Positions 24,723 to 33,621 are shown, counted from the first letter of the stretch. The stretch: 64,000 nt of DNA from Ornithinimicrobium sp. F0845 (GCF_023015765.1 NZ_JALKAL010000009.1:81482-145481); one strand, 5' to 3'. Numbers and translations: made by a program. The notes: generated by a model from the sequence alone, not told the origin.

Positions 24723-26761
24723 CGGATCGCCGGCTCGCTCGGGCGCGGACGGGAGCGGGGGATCCCGGTGACGATGTCGACGTCCAGCGTGCTGGAGGTG
24801 GATCCGATCTGGACGGCGCGGGAGCGGGTGCGTCCCGTGTCGTGGTCCACGACCGTGAGCACGTAGCGGCCCGGGGGTGGCAGCCCGATCTCGTAGGCGC
24901 CGTCCGCGTCGGCGTGCCGGGTGGCGACGTACTCCCCCGAGTGCCGGATCAGGGACAGCATCACGTCGCCGAGCGGCTCCCCGTCGTCGGTGATGTGCCC
25001 GGTGAGGAGCAACCGGCGGTTCATCCGGATCTGGTCCAGGTCGGCGTCGCCGAGGTGCTCCAGGCCGGACATCGGGCCCCACCCGTCGGCGCTGACCACG
25101 ACGAGGTAGCGGCCGGCCCTGGGCAGCGCGAGGGTGTAACGGCCCGCGTTGTCGGTGCGACCCCAGTCGACGTGGCGGCCGTCGGGGTGCAGCACCGTGA
25201 CCACGGCCTGCTTGATCGGGCGGTCCTGCTCGTCGGTGATGACACCGCCCACCACCACCTCGTTCTCGGCCTCGGGCTGCTTCACCTCGTGCCGCTCGGC
25301 GGCCAGCACCTCGCCGGGCACCTGGCGGCGGTCACCCACCGGCTGCGGCCGCGCGATGAAGGCGGCGATGAGGGCGCCCCCGAGTGCGGCAGCCGTCCCG
25401 ATCCAGAAGACCAGCTGGTAGGCCTCGAAGCGGGGCACGGTCGGCATGCCCTCCATGGCCATCGCGGCGAACAGCGCCGCCACGAGCGCGCTCGCGCTCG
25501 ACGTGCCGAGCGCCCGGAGGAGGGTATTCAGACCGTTGGCCGAGGCGGTCTCGGTGATCGGCACCGACCGCATGATCAGGGTCGGCATGGCGGCGAAGGC
25601 GAGGGCGGTGCCCAGCGAGGAGATCCCCGCGGCGATCACGACCTCCAGGACCGACCCGTGCAGGAAGGCGCGCAGGACGAACCCGACCGCGATGACGATG
25701 GCACCGTTGATCAGCATGGCCCGCGGCCCGTAGACCCGGATCAGCCACGCGGCGACCGGCGACATGAGCACCATGAGGATGCCCTGAGGAAGGAGCACCA
25801 GGCCGGTCTCGATGACCGACAGGCCGAAGCCGTAGCCGGTCTCGACCGGCATCTGCACCTGCTGCGCGCTGGTCAGGAAGTTGGCGAACATCGCCAGGCC
25901 GATGAGGATGGAGGCGGCGTTGGTCAGCAGCACCGTCCGGCGCATCGAGGTGCGGATGTCCACCAGGGGCTGGCCCTGCCGCAGCTCCCACGGCACCCAG
26001 GCGGCCAGCACCAGCCCGGAGACGATCAGCAGGGACACGGTGAGCCGGTCGAACCACCCCCACGACCCGGCCTTGGAGACGGCGAGCAGGAAGCACGTCA
26101 GGGCGATCGAGAGCAGGACGGCGCCGACGTAGTCGAAGCGGCCCCGGGTGCGCACGGTGGACTCCGGCACCACCAGCAGCACCAGGACGAACATGAGCAC
26201 CGCGAAGCCGCCGGAGACCACGAACAGCATCTGCCAGTCGAAGTTCTCGTAGATGACCCCCGCGAGCGGCATCCCCACCGCGCCGCCGATGCCCAGCGTG
26301 GCGCTCATCAGCGCGACTCCGGAGCCGACCTTCTCGCTCGGCAGGTGGTCGCGCATGATGCTGATGCCGACCGGGACCAGGCTCGTGCCGATGCCGGTGA
26401 GCCCGCGCGCGATGATCACCGGGGCGAGCGTCTCGCTCAGGGCACCCAGCGCCGAGCCGATGATGACCGAGCCGAGGCAGACCAGGAGCATCAGCCGCTT
26501 GCCGAACATGTCGGCCAGACGGGACACGATCGGGGTCCCCACGGCTCCGGTCAGCAGCGTGATGGTGATCAACCAGGACGCGTTGTCGGTCGTGGTGTCG
26601 AGGATGTCCGGGAAGTCCGGCAGGAGCGGCAGCACCAGGGTCTGCTGCAGCGACACCAACGTGCCGCACAGACCGAGGACGGTGATGATGAGCCCGGTCG
26701 CGATCCCCTTGACGGCCTCGGGCGCTGGGTCGGGGCGAGTGGTGGTGGCGGACGTGGACAC
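24719..26761 (-). CDS. MFS drug-efflux-type transporter with C-terminal carboxypeptidase-regulatory-like domains
   Basis: A 680-residue protein. Residues about 20-505 are a 14-helix DHA2-type (EmrB/QacA-like) major facilitator with the antiporter stretch NASWLITITLLTGAVGTPI and the loop RLADMFGKRLM. After about residue 510 there is a soluble tail of roughly 165 residues. It contains two repeats of a carboxypeptidase-regulatory-like beta-sandwich: GGVITDEQDRPIKQAVVTVL... and TGHITDDGEPLGDVMLSLI..., each with a GRY(T/V)L strand. The GTG at 26761 has AGGAG about six bases upstream. The fused tail is unusual for efflux pumps and suggests an extra interaction or envelope-linked role. Substrate unknown. 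Confidence 0.88.
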   Translation of the reverse strand: MSTSATTTRPDPAPEAVKGIATGLIITVLGLCGTLVSLQQTLVLPLLPDFPDILDTTTDNASWLITITLLTGAVGTPIVSRLADMFGKRLMLLVCLGSVIIGSALGALSETLAPVIIARGLTGIGTSLVPVGISIMRDHLPSEKVGSGVALMSATLGIGGAVGMPLAGVIYENFDWQMLFVVSGGFAVLMFVLVLLVVPESTVRTRGRFDYVGAVLLSIALTCFLLAVSKAGSWGWFDRLTVSLLIVSGLVLAAWVPWELRQGQPLVDIRTSMRRTVLLTNAASILIGLAMFANFLTSAQQVQMPVETGYGFGLSVIETGLVLLPQGILMVLMSPVAAWLIRVYGPRAMLINGAIVIAVGFVLRAFLHGSVLEVVIAAGISSLGTALAFAAMPTLIMRSVPITETASANGLNTLLRALGTSSASALVAALFAAMAMEGMPTVPRFEAYQLVFWIGTAAALGGALIAAFIARPQPVGDRRQVPGEVLAAERHEVKQPEAENEVVVGGVITDEQDRPIKQAVVTVLHPDGRHVDWGRTDNAGRYTLALPRAGRYLVVVSADGWGPMSGLEHLGDADLDQIRMNRRLLLTGHITDDGEPLGDVMLSLIRHSGEYVATRHADADGAYEIGLPPPGRYVLTVVDHDTGRTRSRAVQIGSTSSTLDVDIVTGIPRSRPRPSEPAIR

Positions 26762-26837
26762 GCTGCTCCTGCGGAAAGTATGACGTGGGGTGGCGACGGT
26801 GGTGACCAGCGGGCGCCATCGACCAACGGACCACGAC

Positions 26838-26855
26838 GGTGAACAAGCGTTCACC
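26838..26855. promoter_or_regulatory. Inverted-repeat operator upstream of the MFS/TetR operon
   Basis: GGTGAAC and GTTCACC form a perfect 7-bp inverted repeat with a four-base spacer. It lies about 80 bases upstream of the MFS start and 45 bases upstream of the divergent DUF3054 gene, and is a likely TetR-type operator for the regulator encoded at 24141-24722. Confidence 0.6.
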
Positions 26856-26898
26856 GGCAGAAGGCAGTGTAGCTGCCACGCTGTGACACGCTGAGTCC

Positions 26899-27261
26899 GT
26901 GCGCTACGCCCTGGACCTGATCGTGGTCGCCGTCTTCGTCCTGATCGGTCGCGCCACGCACGAGGAGGGCTTCGCCTGGTCCGGCACCCTCCAGGCGCTG
27001 TGGCCGTTCGTCGTCGCGCTCCTGGCGGGCTGGCTGGCTGCCCGGGCGCTGCGCCTCCCCCTGACAACCCCGCGGGCGGGCGGTGTGGTCTGGCCAGTCA
27101 CCCTCGTCCTCGGTATGGGTCTGCGAGCCCTGTCGGGCCAGGGCACCGCCCTTCCCTTCATGATCGTGGCGACCCTCGTTCTGGGCGCGGGGCTCCTGGG
27201 GTGGCGACTGATCGGCACCCTCCTGGGCCGCGGCGCGATTCCCTCGGACCCCGAGTCCTAG
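26899..27261 (+). CDS. DUF3054 family membrane protein
   Basis: A 120-residue membrane protein of the DUF3054 family. Four hydrophobic helices cover almost the whole length (about 4-18, 28-50, 63-80 and 88-106). The family signature RATHEEGF with its acidic pair lies near residue 20 and GVVWPVTLVLGMGLR near 61. It is an actinobacterial family of unknown function, sometimes annotated as a possible transporter. It is divergent from the MFS operon, and the histidine kinase gene begins 12 bases downstream. Confidence 0.8.
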   Translation: MRYALDLIVVAVFVLIGRATHEEGFAWSGTLQALWPFVVALLAGWLAARALRLPLTTPRAGGVVWPVTLVLGMGLRALSGQGTALPFMIVATLVLGAGLLGWRLIGTLLGRGAIPSDPES

Positions 27262-27272
27262 GCTGACCCGCT

Positions 27273-28454
27273 ATGGACACGGTGCTCACGGTCGCCATCG
27301 GCGTGCTCATCGTGGCGACCGGCGCGGTCCTGCTCACCTGGTTCGTCCGGTCCCGGCTCGTCCTCGGCACCCCGGAGGACCAGGCCACCTACCAGGTCCT
27401 GCACGTCACCGGCCTGGCCACTCCCGAGCTGCGAGCGGGCCTGGAGGCGGGCGCCGAGAAGGCCGTCCGCCACCTCCGTGACCTCCTCGGCACCCCCGCA
27501 GTGGCACTCACCGATGGCACGCGCCTCCTCGCCTGGGACGGCGTCGGGGCCGACGTGCACGCCCAGCACGCGGTGAGCCACGCCGTCAACGCCGTGCGGG
27601 ACGGGTCCACGGTCGTCCTCGGGCCCGCGACCGTCGCGTGCCCGGACCCCGAGTGCCGGATCCGCCACGCCATCACGGCCGCGCTGACGACCGAGGATCA
27701 CCTGGTAGGGGCCCTGACGGCCTACACGGGCAACCGCCCGTCGGCGCGCCTGGTGCGGGCGGTCGAGGAGGTGGCACGCTTCGTCTCCGGCCAGCTGGAG
27801 CTCGCCGAGCTGGACCGCTCCCGCGCCAAGCTCGCCGAGGCCGAGATCCGGGCCCTGCGCGCCCAGATCTCGCCGCACTTCATCTACAACAGCCTCGGGG
27901 CCATCGCCTCCTACGTGCGCACCGACCCCGAGCACGCGCGAGAACTGCTCCTGGAGTTCGCCGACTTCACCCGCTACTCCTTCCGGCGGCACGGGGAGTT
28001 CACCACCCTCGCCGAGGAGCTGCGCTCGGTCGAGCGCTACCTCGCCCTCGAGCAGGCCCGCTTCGGTGGCCGGCTGGAGGTCACGCTCCGGGTGTCTCCG
28101 GAGGTGCTCCCGGTCGCCGTCCCCTTCCTCTGCCTGCAGCCGCTGGTCGAGAACGCCGTGCGCCACGGGCTCGAGGGCGACGAGGGCCGGGGGCGGATCA
28201 TCATCATCGCCGAGGACGCCGGCAACGAGGCGAGCATCAGCATCGAGGACAACGGGGTCGGGATGGAGCCCGAGCGAGCCCTGGAGAACCTCACCGGCGA
28301 GGGTGGTGACCACGTGGGGCTGGGCAACGTCGACCAACGTCTGCGCAGCGTCTTCGGCGACGAGCACGGGCTGGTCGTCGAGACCGCACCGGGGGCGGGG
28401 ACCAAGGTCAGTATGCGGGTCCCCAAGTACTCCCCCGGCGTGCACGTCCACTGA
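27273..28454 (+). CDS. LytS/YehU-type sensor histidine kinase
   Basis: A 393-residue kinase with one N-terminal membrane helix (about 4-25), a GAF-like sensor region near 60-180 containing two Cys (CPDPEC), a short coiled segment, then the His_kinase domain with AQISPHFIYNSLGAIASYV (phospho-acceptor His near 210). An HATPase domain follows with the N box PLVENAVRHG near 297 and DNGVGM near 335. Kinases of this type pair with LytTR response regulators, exactly as encoded next. In E. coli related systems sense pyruvate and control its transport. Here the following symporter genes suggest sensing of a carboxylate, which is inference. Confidence 0.9.
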   Translation: MDTVLTVAIGVLIVATGAVLLTWFVRSRLVLGTPEDQATYQVLHVTGLATPELRAGLEAGAEKAVRHLRDLLGTPAVALTDGTRLLAWDGVGADVHAQHAVSHAVNAVRDGSTVVLGPATVACPDPECRIRHAITAALTTEDHLVGALTAYTGNRPSARLVRAVEEVARFVSGQLELAELDRSRAKLAEAEIRALRAQISPHFIYNSLGAIASYVRTDPEHARELLLEFADFTRYSFRRHGEFTTLAEELRSVERYLALEQARFGGRLEVTLRVSPEVLPVAVPFLCLQPLVENAVRHGLEGDEGRGRIIIIAEDAGNEASISIEDNGVGMEPERALENLTGEGGDHVGLGNVDQRLRSVFGDEHGLVVETAPGAGTKVSMRVPKYSPGVHVH

Positions 28455-28506
28455 CCTCCTCGGCGTGCCCTGACACTCACTTGACGCGCGGACTAGTGTG
28501 CTCTCC

Positions 28507-29232
28507 ATGCCGTGCGTCCTCGCCGTCGATGACGAACCGCCCGCCCTGCGCGAGCTCGCGCACCTGCTCTCGCAGGACCGGCGCGTGGGCAGTGTGCTCA
28601 CTGCGTCCGACGGCGCCGAGGCGCTCCGGCTGCTCGAGCAGGAGGACGTCGACATCGTCTTCCTCGACATCCGGATGCCGGGTCTCTCCGGGCTCGACCT
28701 CGCCCGGGTGCTCGCCCGGTTCCGGACGCCGCCGGCCGTCGTCTTCGTGACGGCCTACGAGAACCACGCGGTCGACGCGTTCGACGTCCAGGCGGTGGAC
28801 TACGTGATGAAGCCCTACCGGCCCGAGCGGCTGGCCGCGGCCCTCGCGCGGGCCCTGGAGCACGTCGTCGGCAGTGCCTCCCCGGGCCCGGACCTGCAGG
28901 ACGAGTCGATCCCGGTGGAGCTGGGCGGCGTCACCCGCTTCGTGCGGCGCAGCGAGGTCATCTACGTCACCGCCCAGGGCGACTACGCACGCCTGCACAC
29001 GCACCAGGGAAGCCACCTGCTGCGCACGCCCCTGACCACCCTGGAGGAACGGTGGGCCGACGCCGGGTTCGTCCGGATCCACCGCAGCCACCTCGTGGCC
29101 CTGCAGCACGTCGAGGAGATCCGCGTGGACAGCGGCCGATACACCGTGTCGGTCGGCGGCCGGGAGCTGACGGTGAGCCGACGACATACTCGTGAGCTCA
29201 GGGACCTGCTCGTCAAGCGAGCGGGCGGGTGA
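28507..29232 (+). CDS. LytR/AlgR-family (LytTR) response regulator
   Basis: A 241-residue regulator. Residues 1-120 are a receiver domain with VDDEPPAL near 7, the phospho-acceptor in IVFLDIRMPG near 53 and KPYRPERL near 105. Residues about 140-241 are a LytTR DNA-binding domain (VIYVTAQGDYARLHTHQG, FVRIHRSHLV). The ATG at 28507 is preferred over the GTG at 28498 because TAGTGT ends seven bases before it. It works with the upstream kinase and probably activates the symporter genes, whose first member overlaps its stop codon. Confidence 0.9.
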   Translation: MPCVLAVDDEPPALRELAHLLSQDRRVGSVLTASDGAEALRLLEQEDVDIVFLDIRMPGLSGLDLARVLARFRTPPAVVFVTAYENHAVDAFDVQAVDYVMKPYRPERLAAALARALEHVVGSASPGPDLQDESIPVELGGVTRFVRRSEVIYVTAQGDYARLHTHQGSHLLRTPLTTLEERWADAGFVRIHRSHLVALQHVEEIRVDSGRYTVSVGGRELTVSRRHTRELRDLLVKRAGG

Positions 29233-29612
29233 GCGAGCCCGACGGGCCGGCAGGCGGCCGGGTCACCGTCACCCACCCGAGCCGCCAGCGCCCCCGGATG
29301 CGTCCGGCCCCGCTGACGCGTGAGATCGACGAACAGACAGGTCTGGGCGAGGTCTACATCTCCTCACTGATCCGCTCGCAGCTGCGGCTGGCCCTGGCGG
29401 TGCTGACGGTGTCCCTGGGCGTCCTGGCGACGCTCCCGTTGGTCTTCCACCTCTTCCCGGAGGTTGCTGCGGTCGAAGTTCTGGGCATCACCCTGCCCTG
29501 GCTCGTCCTGGGTGTCGTGGTCTATCCGGCCATCCTGGGCGCGGCCTGGTTCTACGCCCACAACGCCGAACGGGTCGAGCGCGACTTCGTGGACCTGCTC
29601 GACGACCGATGA
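29229..29612 (+). CDS. Small membrane subunit preceding the symporter (DUF485-like)
   Basis: A 127-residue protein with a charged N-terminal region of about 50 residues and two membrane helices (about 53-75 and 85-105) followed by an acidic end. Size, topology and position directly before an ActP-like symporter match DUF485 small partner proteins, but sequence similarity cannot be checked here, so the family assignment is tentative. Its GTG start overlaps the response regulator stop (GTGA) and its stop overlaps the symporter start (ATGA), showing a tightly coupled operon. Confidence 0.6.
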   Translation: MSEPDGPAGGRVTVTHPSRQRPRMRPAPLTREIDEQTGLGEVYISSLIRSQLRLALAVLTVSLGVLATLPLVFHLFPEVAAVEVLGITLPWLVLGVVVYPAILGAAWFYAHNAERVERDFVDLLDDR

Positions 29613-31366
29613 GCCCGACGCTCGGCCTGGTCGCGATCCTGGCGACCGCGGTGGTCACCGTCCTGGTCGGGATCGTGGGCGTCCGCGCGGCCCGCACCAC
29701 CAGCGACTTCTACGTCGCCTCACGCAGCGTGACCCCGTGGTGGAACGCCTCCGCCATCGGCGGGGAGTATCTCTCGGCCGCCTCCTTCCTCGGCGTCGCG
29801 GGCCTGATCCTGGCCTACGGCGCCGACATGCTGTGGTTCCCCGTCGGCTACACCGCGGGCTACCTGGTGCTCCTGGTGCTGGTGGCCGCCCCGCTCCGAC
29901 GCTCCGGTGCCTACACCCTGCCGGACTTCGCGGAGGCCCGTCTGGAGTCCCTGCCCGCCCGCCGCACGGCCAGCGTCCTGGTGGTCACGATCGGCTGGCT
30001 CTACCTGCTCCCCCAGTTCCAGGCGGCCGGACTGACCGTCCGCACGGTGACCGGTGCGCCCCGGTGGGTCGGGCCGGTCCTGGTCTGCGTGGTCGTCCTG
30101 ATCGGGGTGCTGTCCGGCGGCATGCGCAGCATCACCTTCGTCCAGGCCTTCCAGTACTGGCTGAAGCTGACCGCGCTGGCCGTGCCCGCCGTCTTCATCC
30201 TCCTGGTGTGGCAGTCCCAGGGCTCCCCCACCGTCGACCAGGAGGCCCCGCCGGCCTTCGCCGCGGCCACGACCGTGCAGATCAGCACCGGCGTCTCGGT
30301 CGAGGTGTCCGAGCCGGTCCGGGTCCACGCGGAGGGTGTCGTCAACGGCGCGGTGGTGGACGGGCCCGTCGACCTCACCCCCGGGACGCACGACCTGCGC
30401 CAGGGCACCGAGATCACCTTTCCGGCGGGCGCGCAGATCCCGCACGCCGACTCGCTCAGACCGTTGGGCGGGGCAGACTGGCTGCTTCCGTTGAGGTCCG
30501 ACAGCGACTACCCCCTCTACTCCACCTACTCCCTGATCCTGGCCCTGTTCTTCGGCACGATGGGGCTGCCGCACGTGCTCGTGCGCTTCTACACCAACCC
30601 CGACGGCCGGGCCGCCCGCCGCACCACGGTGGCGGTGCTCGGCCTCCTCGGGATCTTCTACCTCCTCCCGACCGTCTACGGAGTCCTCGGTCGGCTCTAC
30701 ACCCCCGACCTGCTGCTGACCGGGCGCACCGACGCGGTGGTGCTCCTCCTGCCCGGCCGGTTGATCGACGGTATGCCGGGTGACGCCTTGTCGGCACTGG
30801 TCACCGCGGGTGCGTTCGCCGCGTTCCTGTCCACCTCCTCCGGACTGACCATCTCGGTCGCCGGAGTCCTCTCCCAGGACCTGATCGGTCGCCGGGTGCG
30901 CAACCCGGTCCGGGCGTTCCGGCTGGGCGCCAGCCTGGCGCTGATCGTCCCGATCGCCCTGGCGCTGATCAGTCCCTCCCTCGGGATCGCCGACGTGGTG
31001 GGTCTGGCGTTCGCCGTGGCCGCCTCCTCGTTCTGTCCCCTCCTGCTCCTGGGCATCTGGTGGCCCCGGCTCACCGACGTGGGTGCCATCGCGGGACTGG
31101 TCACCGGGGGCGGTCTGTCCACCCTGGCCGTCCTCACCACCCTGGTCTGGGCGCCGGCCGGCGGCTGGTGGACACCGGCGCTGGCGCAGCCGGCCGCCTG
31201 GACGATGCCGATCGCCTTCCTGGTCATGGTGCTCGTCTCCCTCGCGACTCCGCGACGGGTCGCGACCGGCGTGAGCCGCACGATGATCCGGTTGCACACC
31301 CCCGAGAGCGTCGACCTCGACCGCGGCGACTGGGACCCCGAGGATCGCTGGCGCAGCCGGACCTGA
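29609..31366 (+). CDS. Sodium:solute symporter, cation-acetate (ActP/MctC)-like
   Basis: A 585-residue SSS-family transporter. Family features include SDFYVASRSVTPWWNASAIGGEYLSAASFLGVAG near 32-66, GMRSITFVQAFQYWLK near 170, and AFLSTSSGLTISVAG near 410, the sodium-site helix. An extracellular insertion near residues 205-290 contains a repeated Val/Glu-rich beta-like segment, as in monocarboxylate and acetate permeases. It probably imports acetate, pyruvate or another short carboxylate with sodium or protons. The gene follows the two-component system without a gap. Its stop codon lies in a short imperfect tandem repeat. Confidence 0.85.
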   Translation: MSPTLGLVAILATAVVTVLVGIVGVRAARTTSDFYVASRSVTPWWNASAIGGEYLSAASFLGVAGLILAYGADMLWFPVGYTAGYLVLLVLVAAPLRRSGAYTLPDFAEARLESLPARRTASVLVVTIGWLYLLPQFQAAGLTVRTVTGAPRWVGPVLVCVVVLIGVLSGGMRSITFVQAFQYWLKLTALAVPAVFILLVWQSQGSPTVDQEAPPAFAAATTVQISTGVSVEVSEPVRVHAEGVVNGAVVDGPVDLTPGTHDLRQGTEITFPAGAQIPHADSLRPLGGADWLLPLRSDSDYPLYSTYSLILALFFGTMGLPHVLVRFYTNPDGRAARRTTVAVLGLLGIFYLLPTVYGVLGRLYTPDLLLTGRTDAVVLLLPGRLIDGMPGDALSALVTAGAFAAFLSTSSGLTISVAGVLSQDLIGRRVRNPVRAFRLGASLALIVPIALALISPSLGIADVVGLAFAVAASSFCPLLLLGIWWPRLTDVGAIAGLVTGGGLSTLAVLTTLVWAPAGGWWTPALAQPAAWTMPIAFLVMVLVSLATPRRVATGVSRTMIRLHTPESVDLDRGDWDPEDRWRSRT

Positions 31367-31402
31367 CCGCTGGCGCAGCCGGGCCCGGTCGCTGGCGTAC
31401 CT
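31345..31402 (+). repeat. Imperfect tandem repeat across the symporter stop codon
   Basis: CGCTGGCGCAGCCGG begins at 31345 and 31368, and a degenerate third copy begins at 31390 (period 22-23). The stop codon (31364-31366) lies between the first two copies. Confidence 0.5.
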
Positions 31403-31577
31403 GGGCCCGACCGCTCGTCCCGCCTCGGGCGCCGTTCGTCGCACCGCTGGGCACCGACGGGCGATCCCTTGCACCGTTGACCGCGCCATCCGACCGACCT
31501 CCTGCCGCCGCGCGCTCGCTCTCCCTAGCGTGTCGGGCGTCACAACGTCGTGGCCCCGACAGTGGAGGAGAGAACCC

Positions 31578-31616
31578 GTGTCCGACATCGCCCCACCCCC
31601 CACCGAGGAGTGCTGA
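31578..31616 (+). CDS. Twelve-codon upstream ORF with Pro-Pro-Pro, coupled to the DUF4212 gene
   Basis: GTG at 31578 is preceded by a strong GGAGGAG ribosome site about seven bases upstream. It encodes MSDIAPPPTEEC and ends in TGA that overlaps the ATG of the DUF4212 gene (TGATG). The ribosome site and the overlap suggest the mini-ORF is translated and couples initiation of the downstream gene. Pro-Pro-Pro is a known ribosome-pausing sequence relieved by EF-P. A regulatory role is inference. It could also be that the GTG simply marks a decayed N-terminal gene. Confidence 0.45.
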   Translation: MSDIAPPPTEEC

Positions 31617-31894
31617 TGGATGCCCAAGCACGCCAGTCCTACTGGAAACGCAACCTGCGCCTCATGGCCGTCCTGCTCACGGTCTGGGCCCTCGTCTCCT
31701 ACGGCGCGGGCATCCTCTTCGTGGAGCAGCTGAACCAGGTGTCGATCATGCAGATCCCGCTCGGGTTCTGGTTCGCCCAGCAGGGCTCGATCATCACCTT
31801 CCTGATCCTCATCGCGATCTACGTCTGGCGGATGGACAAGCTGGACAAGGAGTACGGGATCACCGAGTACGAGGAAGGGGTCCACCACTCATGA
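31616..31894 (+). CDS. DUF4212 small subunit of a sodium:solute symporter
   Basis: A 92-residue protein with two membrane helices (about 15-36 and 50-70) and the motif YWKRNLRLM near the start, characteristic of the DUF4212 small partner proteins that accompany the VC_2705-type sodium:solute symporters. The ATG at 31616 is chosen from family length and the GAGGAG ribosome site eight bases upstream. The stop overlaps the start of the large subunit (ATGA), so the two are made together. The small subunit is probably needed for transporter stability or activity. Confidence 0.9.
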   Translation: MDAQARQSYWKRNLRLMAVLLTVWALVSYGAGILFVEQLNQVSIMQIPLGFWFAQQGSIITFLILIAIYVWRMDKLDKEYGITEYEEGVHHS

Positions 31895-33621
31895 GCTCTG
31901 TCCAGCTGTGGACCCTCATCTTCGTGGGGCTGTCCTTCGGCTTCTACATCTACATCGCCTACGCCAGCCGGGTGAACACCACCTCCGGCTTCTACGTCGC
32001 CGGCGGCGGAATCCCCGCCCCGGCCAACGGCGCGGCCATCGCGGCCGACTGGATGAGTGCCGCCTCGTTCATCTCGATGGCTGGCATCATCGCGCTCTCC
32101 GGCAACGGCTACGGCGCGTCGGTCTACCTCATGGGCTGGACCGGTGGCTATGTGCTCCTGGCCATGCTCCTGGCGCCCTACCTGCGCAAGTTCGGCAAGT
32201 ACACGGTCCCGGACTTCGTCGGCGACCGCTACTCCGAGACGGCCCGCCTGATCGCGGTGATCTGTGCGATCGTCGTCTCGTTCGTCTACGTCGCCGGCCA
32301 GATGTCCGGTGTCGGTGTGGTCTTCCAGCGCTTCCTCGGTGTCGACACCACGGTCGGCGTCATCATCGGCATGGTCATCGTCTTCCTGTATGCCGTGCTC
32401 GGCGGCATGAAGGGCATCACCTGGACCCAGGTGGCGCAGTACTCCGTGCTGATCGTCGCCTACCTGATCCCGGCGATCGCCATCTCCCAGAAGCTCACCG
32501 GCATCCCGATCCCGCAGATCGGCTTCGGCCAGATCATGGACGAGCTCAACGCCCTGCAGCGTGACTTCGGCCTGGCGGAGTACACAGAGGCGTTCGCCAC
32601 CACGAACATGCTCAACATGTTCCTGATCACGGCCGCCCTGATGTTCGGCACCGCCGGCCTGCCGCACGTGATCGTGCGGTTCTACACCGCCAAGAGCGTG
32701 CGGGCGGCACGCTTCTCGGCCCTGTGGGCGCTGTTCTTCATCTCGCTGCTCTACCTGACCGCGCCCGCCATCGGCGCGTTCAGCAAGTTCAACATCCTCA
32801 ACGACATCCCAGGCACCGCGATCGGGTCCGAGCCAGCCTGGTTCCAGTCCTGGCAGGAGGTTGGGCTGATCACCGTGGACGACCTCAACGGCAACGGCAT
32901 CATCGACGTCCAGGGTGGCCTCGGCGCGGGCTTCGAGCTGGCGATCAATAACGACATCGTGGTGCTGGCCACGCCGGAGATCGCCGGGCTGCCCGCCCCG
33001 ATCGTCGGTCTGGTGGCCGCCGGTGGTCTGGCCGCGGCACTGTCCACGGCGTCCGGCCTGCTGCTGGTCATCTCCTCGTCCGTGGCCAACGACGTCTACT
33101 ACAAGAAGATCAACCCGCAGGCCTCCGAAGCTCGTCAGCTGTTGGTCGGCCGCATCGCGATGGGCGCCGCGATCGTGGTCGCCGGCTACCTCGGCATCAA
33201 CCCGCCCGGGTTCGTGGCGCAGGTGGTCGCGCTGGCCTTCGGACTCGGGGCGGCGAGCTTCTTCCCGATCCTTGTGCTCGGGATCTTCTGGAAGAAGTGC
33301 ACCGCCGCGGGCGCGATAGCAGGCATGATCGCCGGTCTGGGCACGACCATCGCCTATCAGCTGTGGACGATCGATATCTACGGCAACAGCGACGGCATCT
33401 TCGGCATCAACGAGGTCGCCTTCGGTGCGGTCGGCATGGTGATCAACTTCGTCGTCACGATCGTCGTCTCGCAGTTCACCACCAAGCCGACCGAGGCCAT
33501 GCAGCAGCTGGTCGAGGACATCCGTTACCCGGGTCGCAGCGAGCTGGTCGCGGCCCACGCAGCGGGGACGCTCGACGACGAGCTGCTCCACGGTGAGCAC
33601 CACGATAAGGACGAGTCGTGA
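31891..33621 (+). CDS. Sodium:solute symporter, large subunit (VC_2705-type)
   Basis: A 576-residue SSS-family transporter with the usual core: SGFYVAGGGIPAPANGAAIAADWMSAASFISMAG near 31-64, GMKGITWTQVAQYSVL near 170, and AALSTASGLLLVISSSVAND near 385. A longer extracytoplasmic loop near 300-345 includes a DLNGNGIIDV stretch resembling a calcium-binding loop. Its partner is the DUF4212 protein. Such two-component symporters are proposed to carry short organic acids such as acetate or lactate. It is the second symporter downstream of the LytS/LytTR system. The DLNGNGIID loop is noteworthy because it suggests metal-dependent folding outside the cell. Confidence 0.9.
   Translation: MSSVQLWTLIFVGLSFGFYIYIAYASRVNTTSGFYVAGGGIPAPANGAAIAADWMSAASFISMAGIIALSGNGYGASVYLMGWTGGYVLLAMLLAPYLRKFGKYTVPDFVGDRYSETARLIAVICAIVVSFVYVAGQMSGVGVVFQRFLGVDTTVGVIIGMVIVFLYAVLGGMKGITWTQVAQYSVLIVAYLIPAIAISQKLTGIPIPQIGFGQIMDELNALQRDFGLAEYTEAFATTNMLNMFLITAALMFGTAGLPHVIVRFYTAKSVRAARFSALWALFFISLLYLTAPAIGAFSKFNILNDIPGTAIGSEPAWFQSWQEVGLITVDDLNGNGIIDVQGGLGAGFELAINNDIVVLATPEIAGLPAPIVGLVAAGGLAAALSTASGLLLVISSSVANDVYYKKINPQASEARQLLVGRIAMGAAIVVAGYLGINPPGFVAQVVALAFGLGAASFFPILVLGIFWKKCTAAGAIAGMIAGLGTTIAYQLWTIDIYGNSDGIFGINEVAFGAVGMVINFVVTIVVSQFTTKPTEAMQQLVEDIRYPGRSELVAAHAAGTLDDELLHGEHHDKDES

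Noticed and set aside
24686..26842. A plus-strand frame of about 700 codons with many His, Gly and Arg
   Set aside because: Complement of the MFS/TetR pair, with repetitive low-complexity composition typical of an opposite-strand artefact.
31060..31890. N-terminal extension of the second symporter reading through the first symporter and DUF4212 gene
   Set aside because: The true start at 31891 is fixed by the ATGA overlap with the DUF4212 stop and by the family N-terminus.
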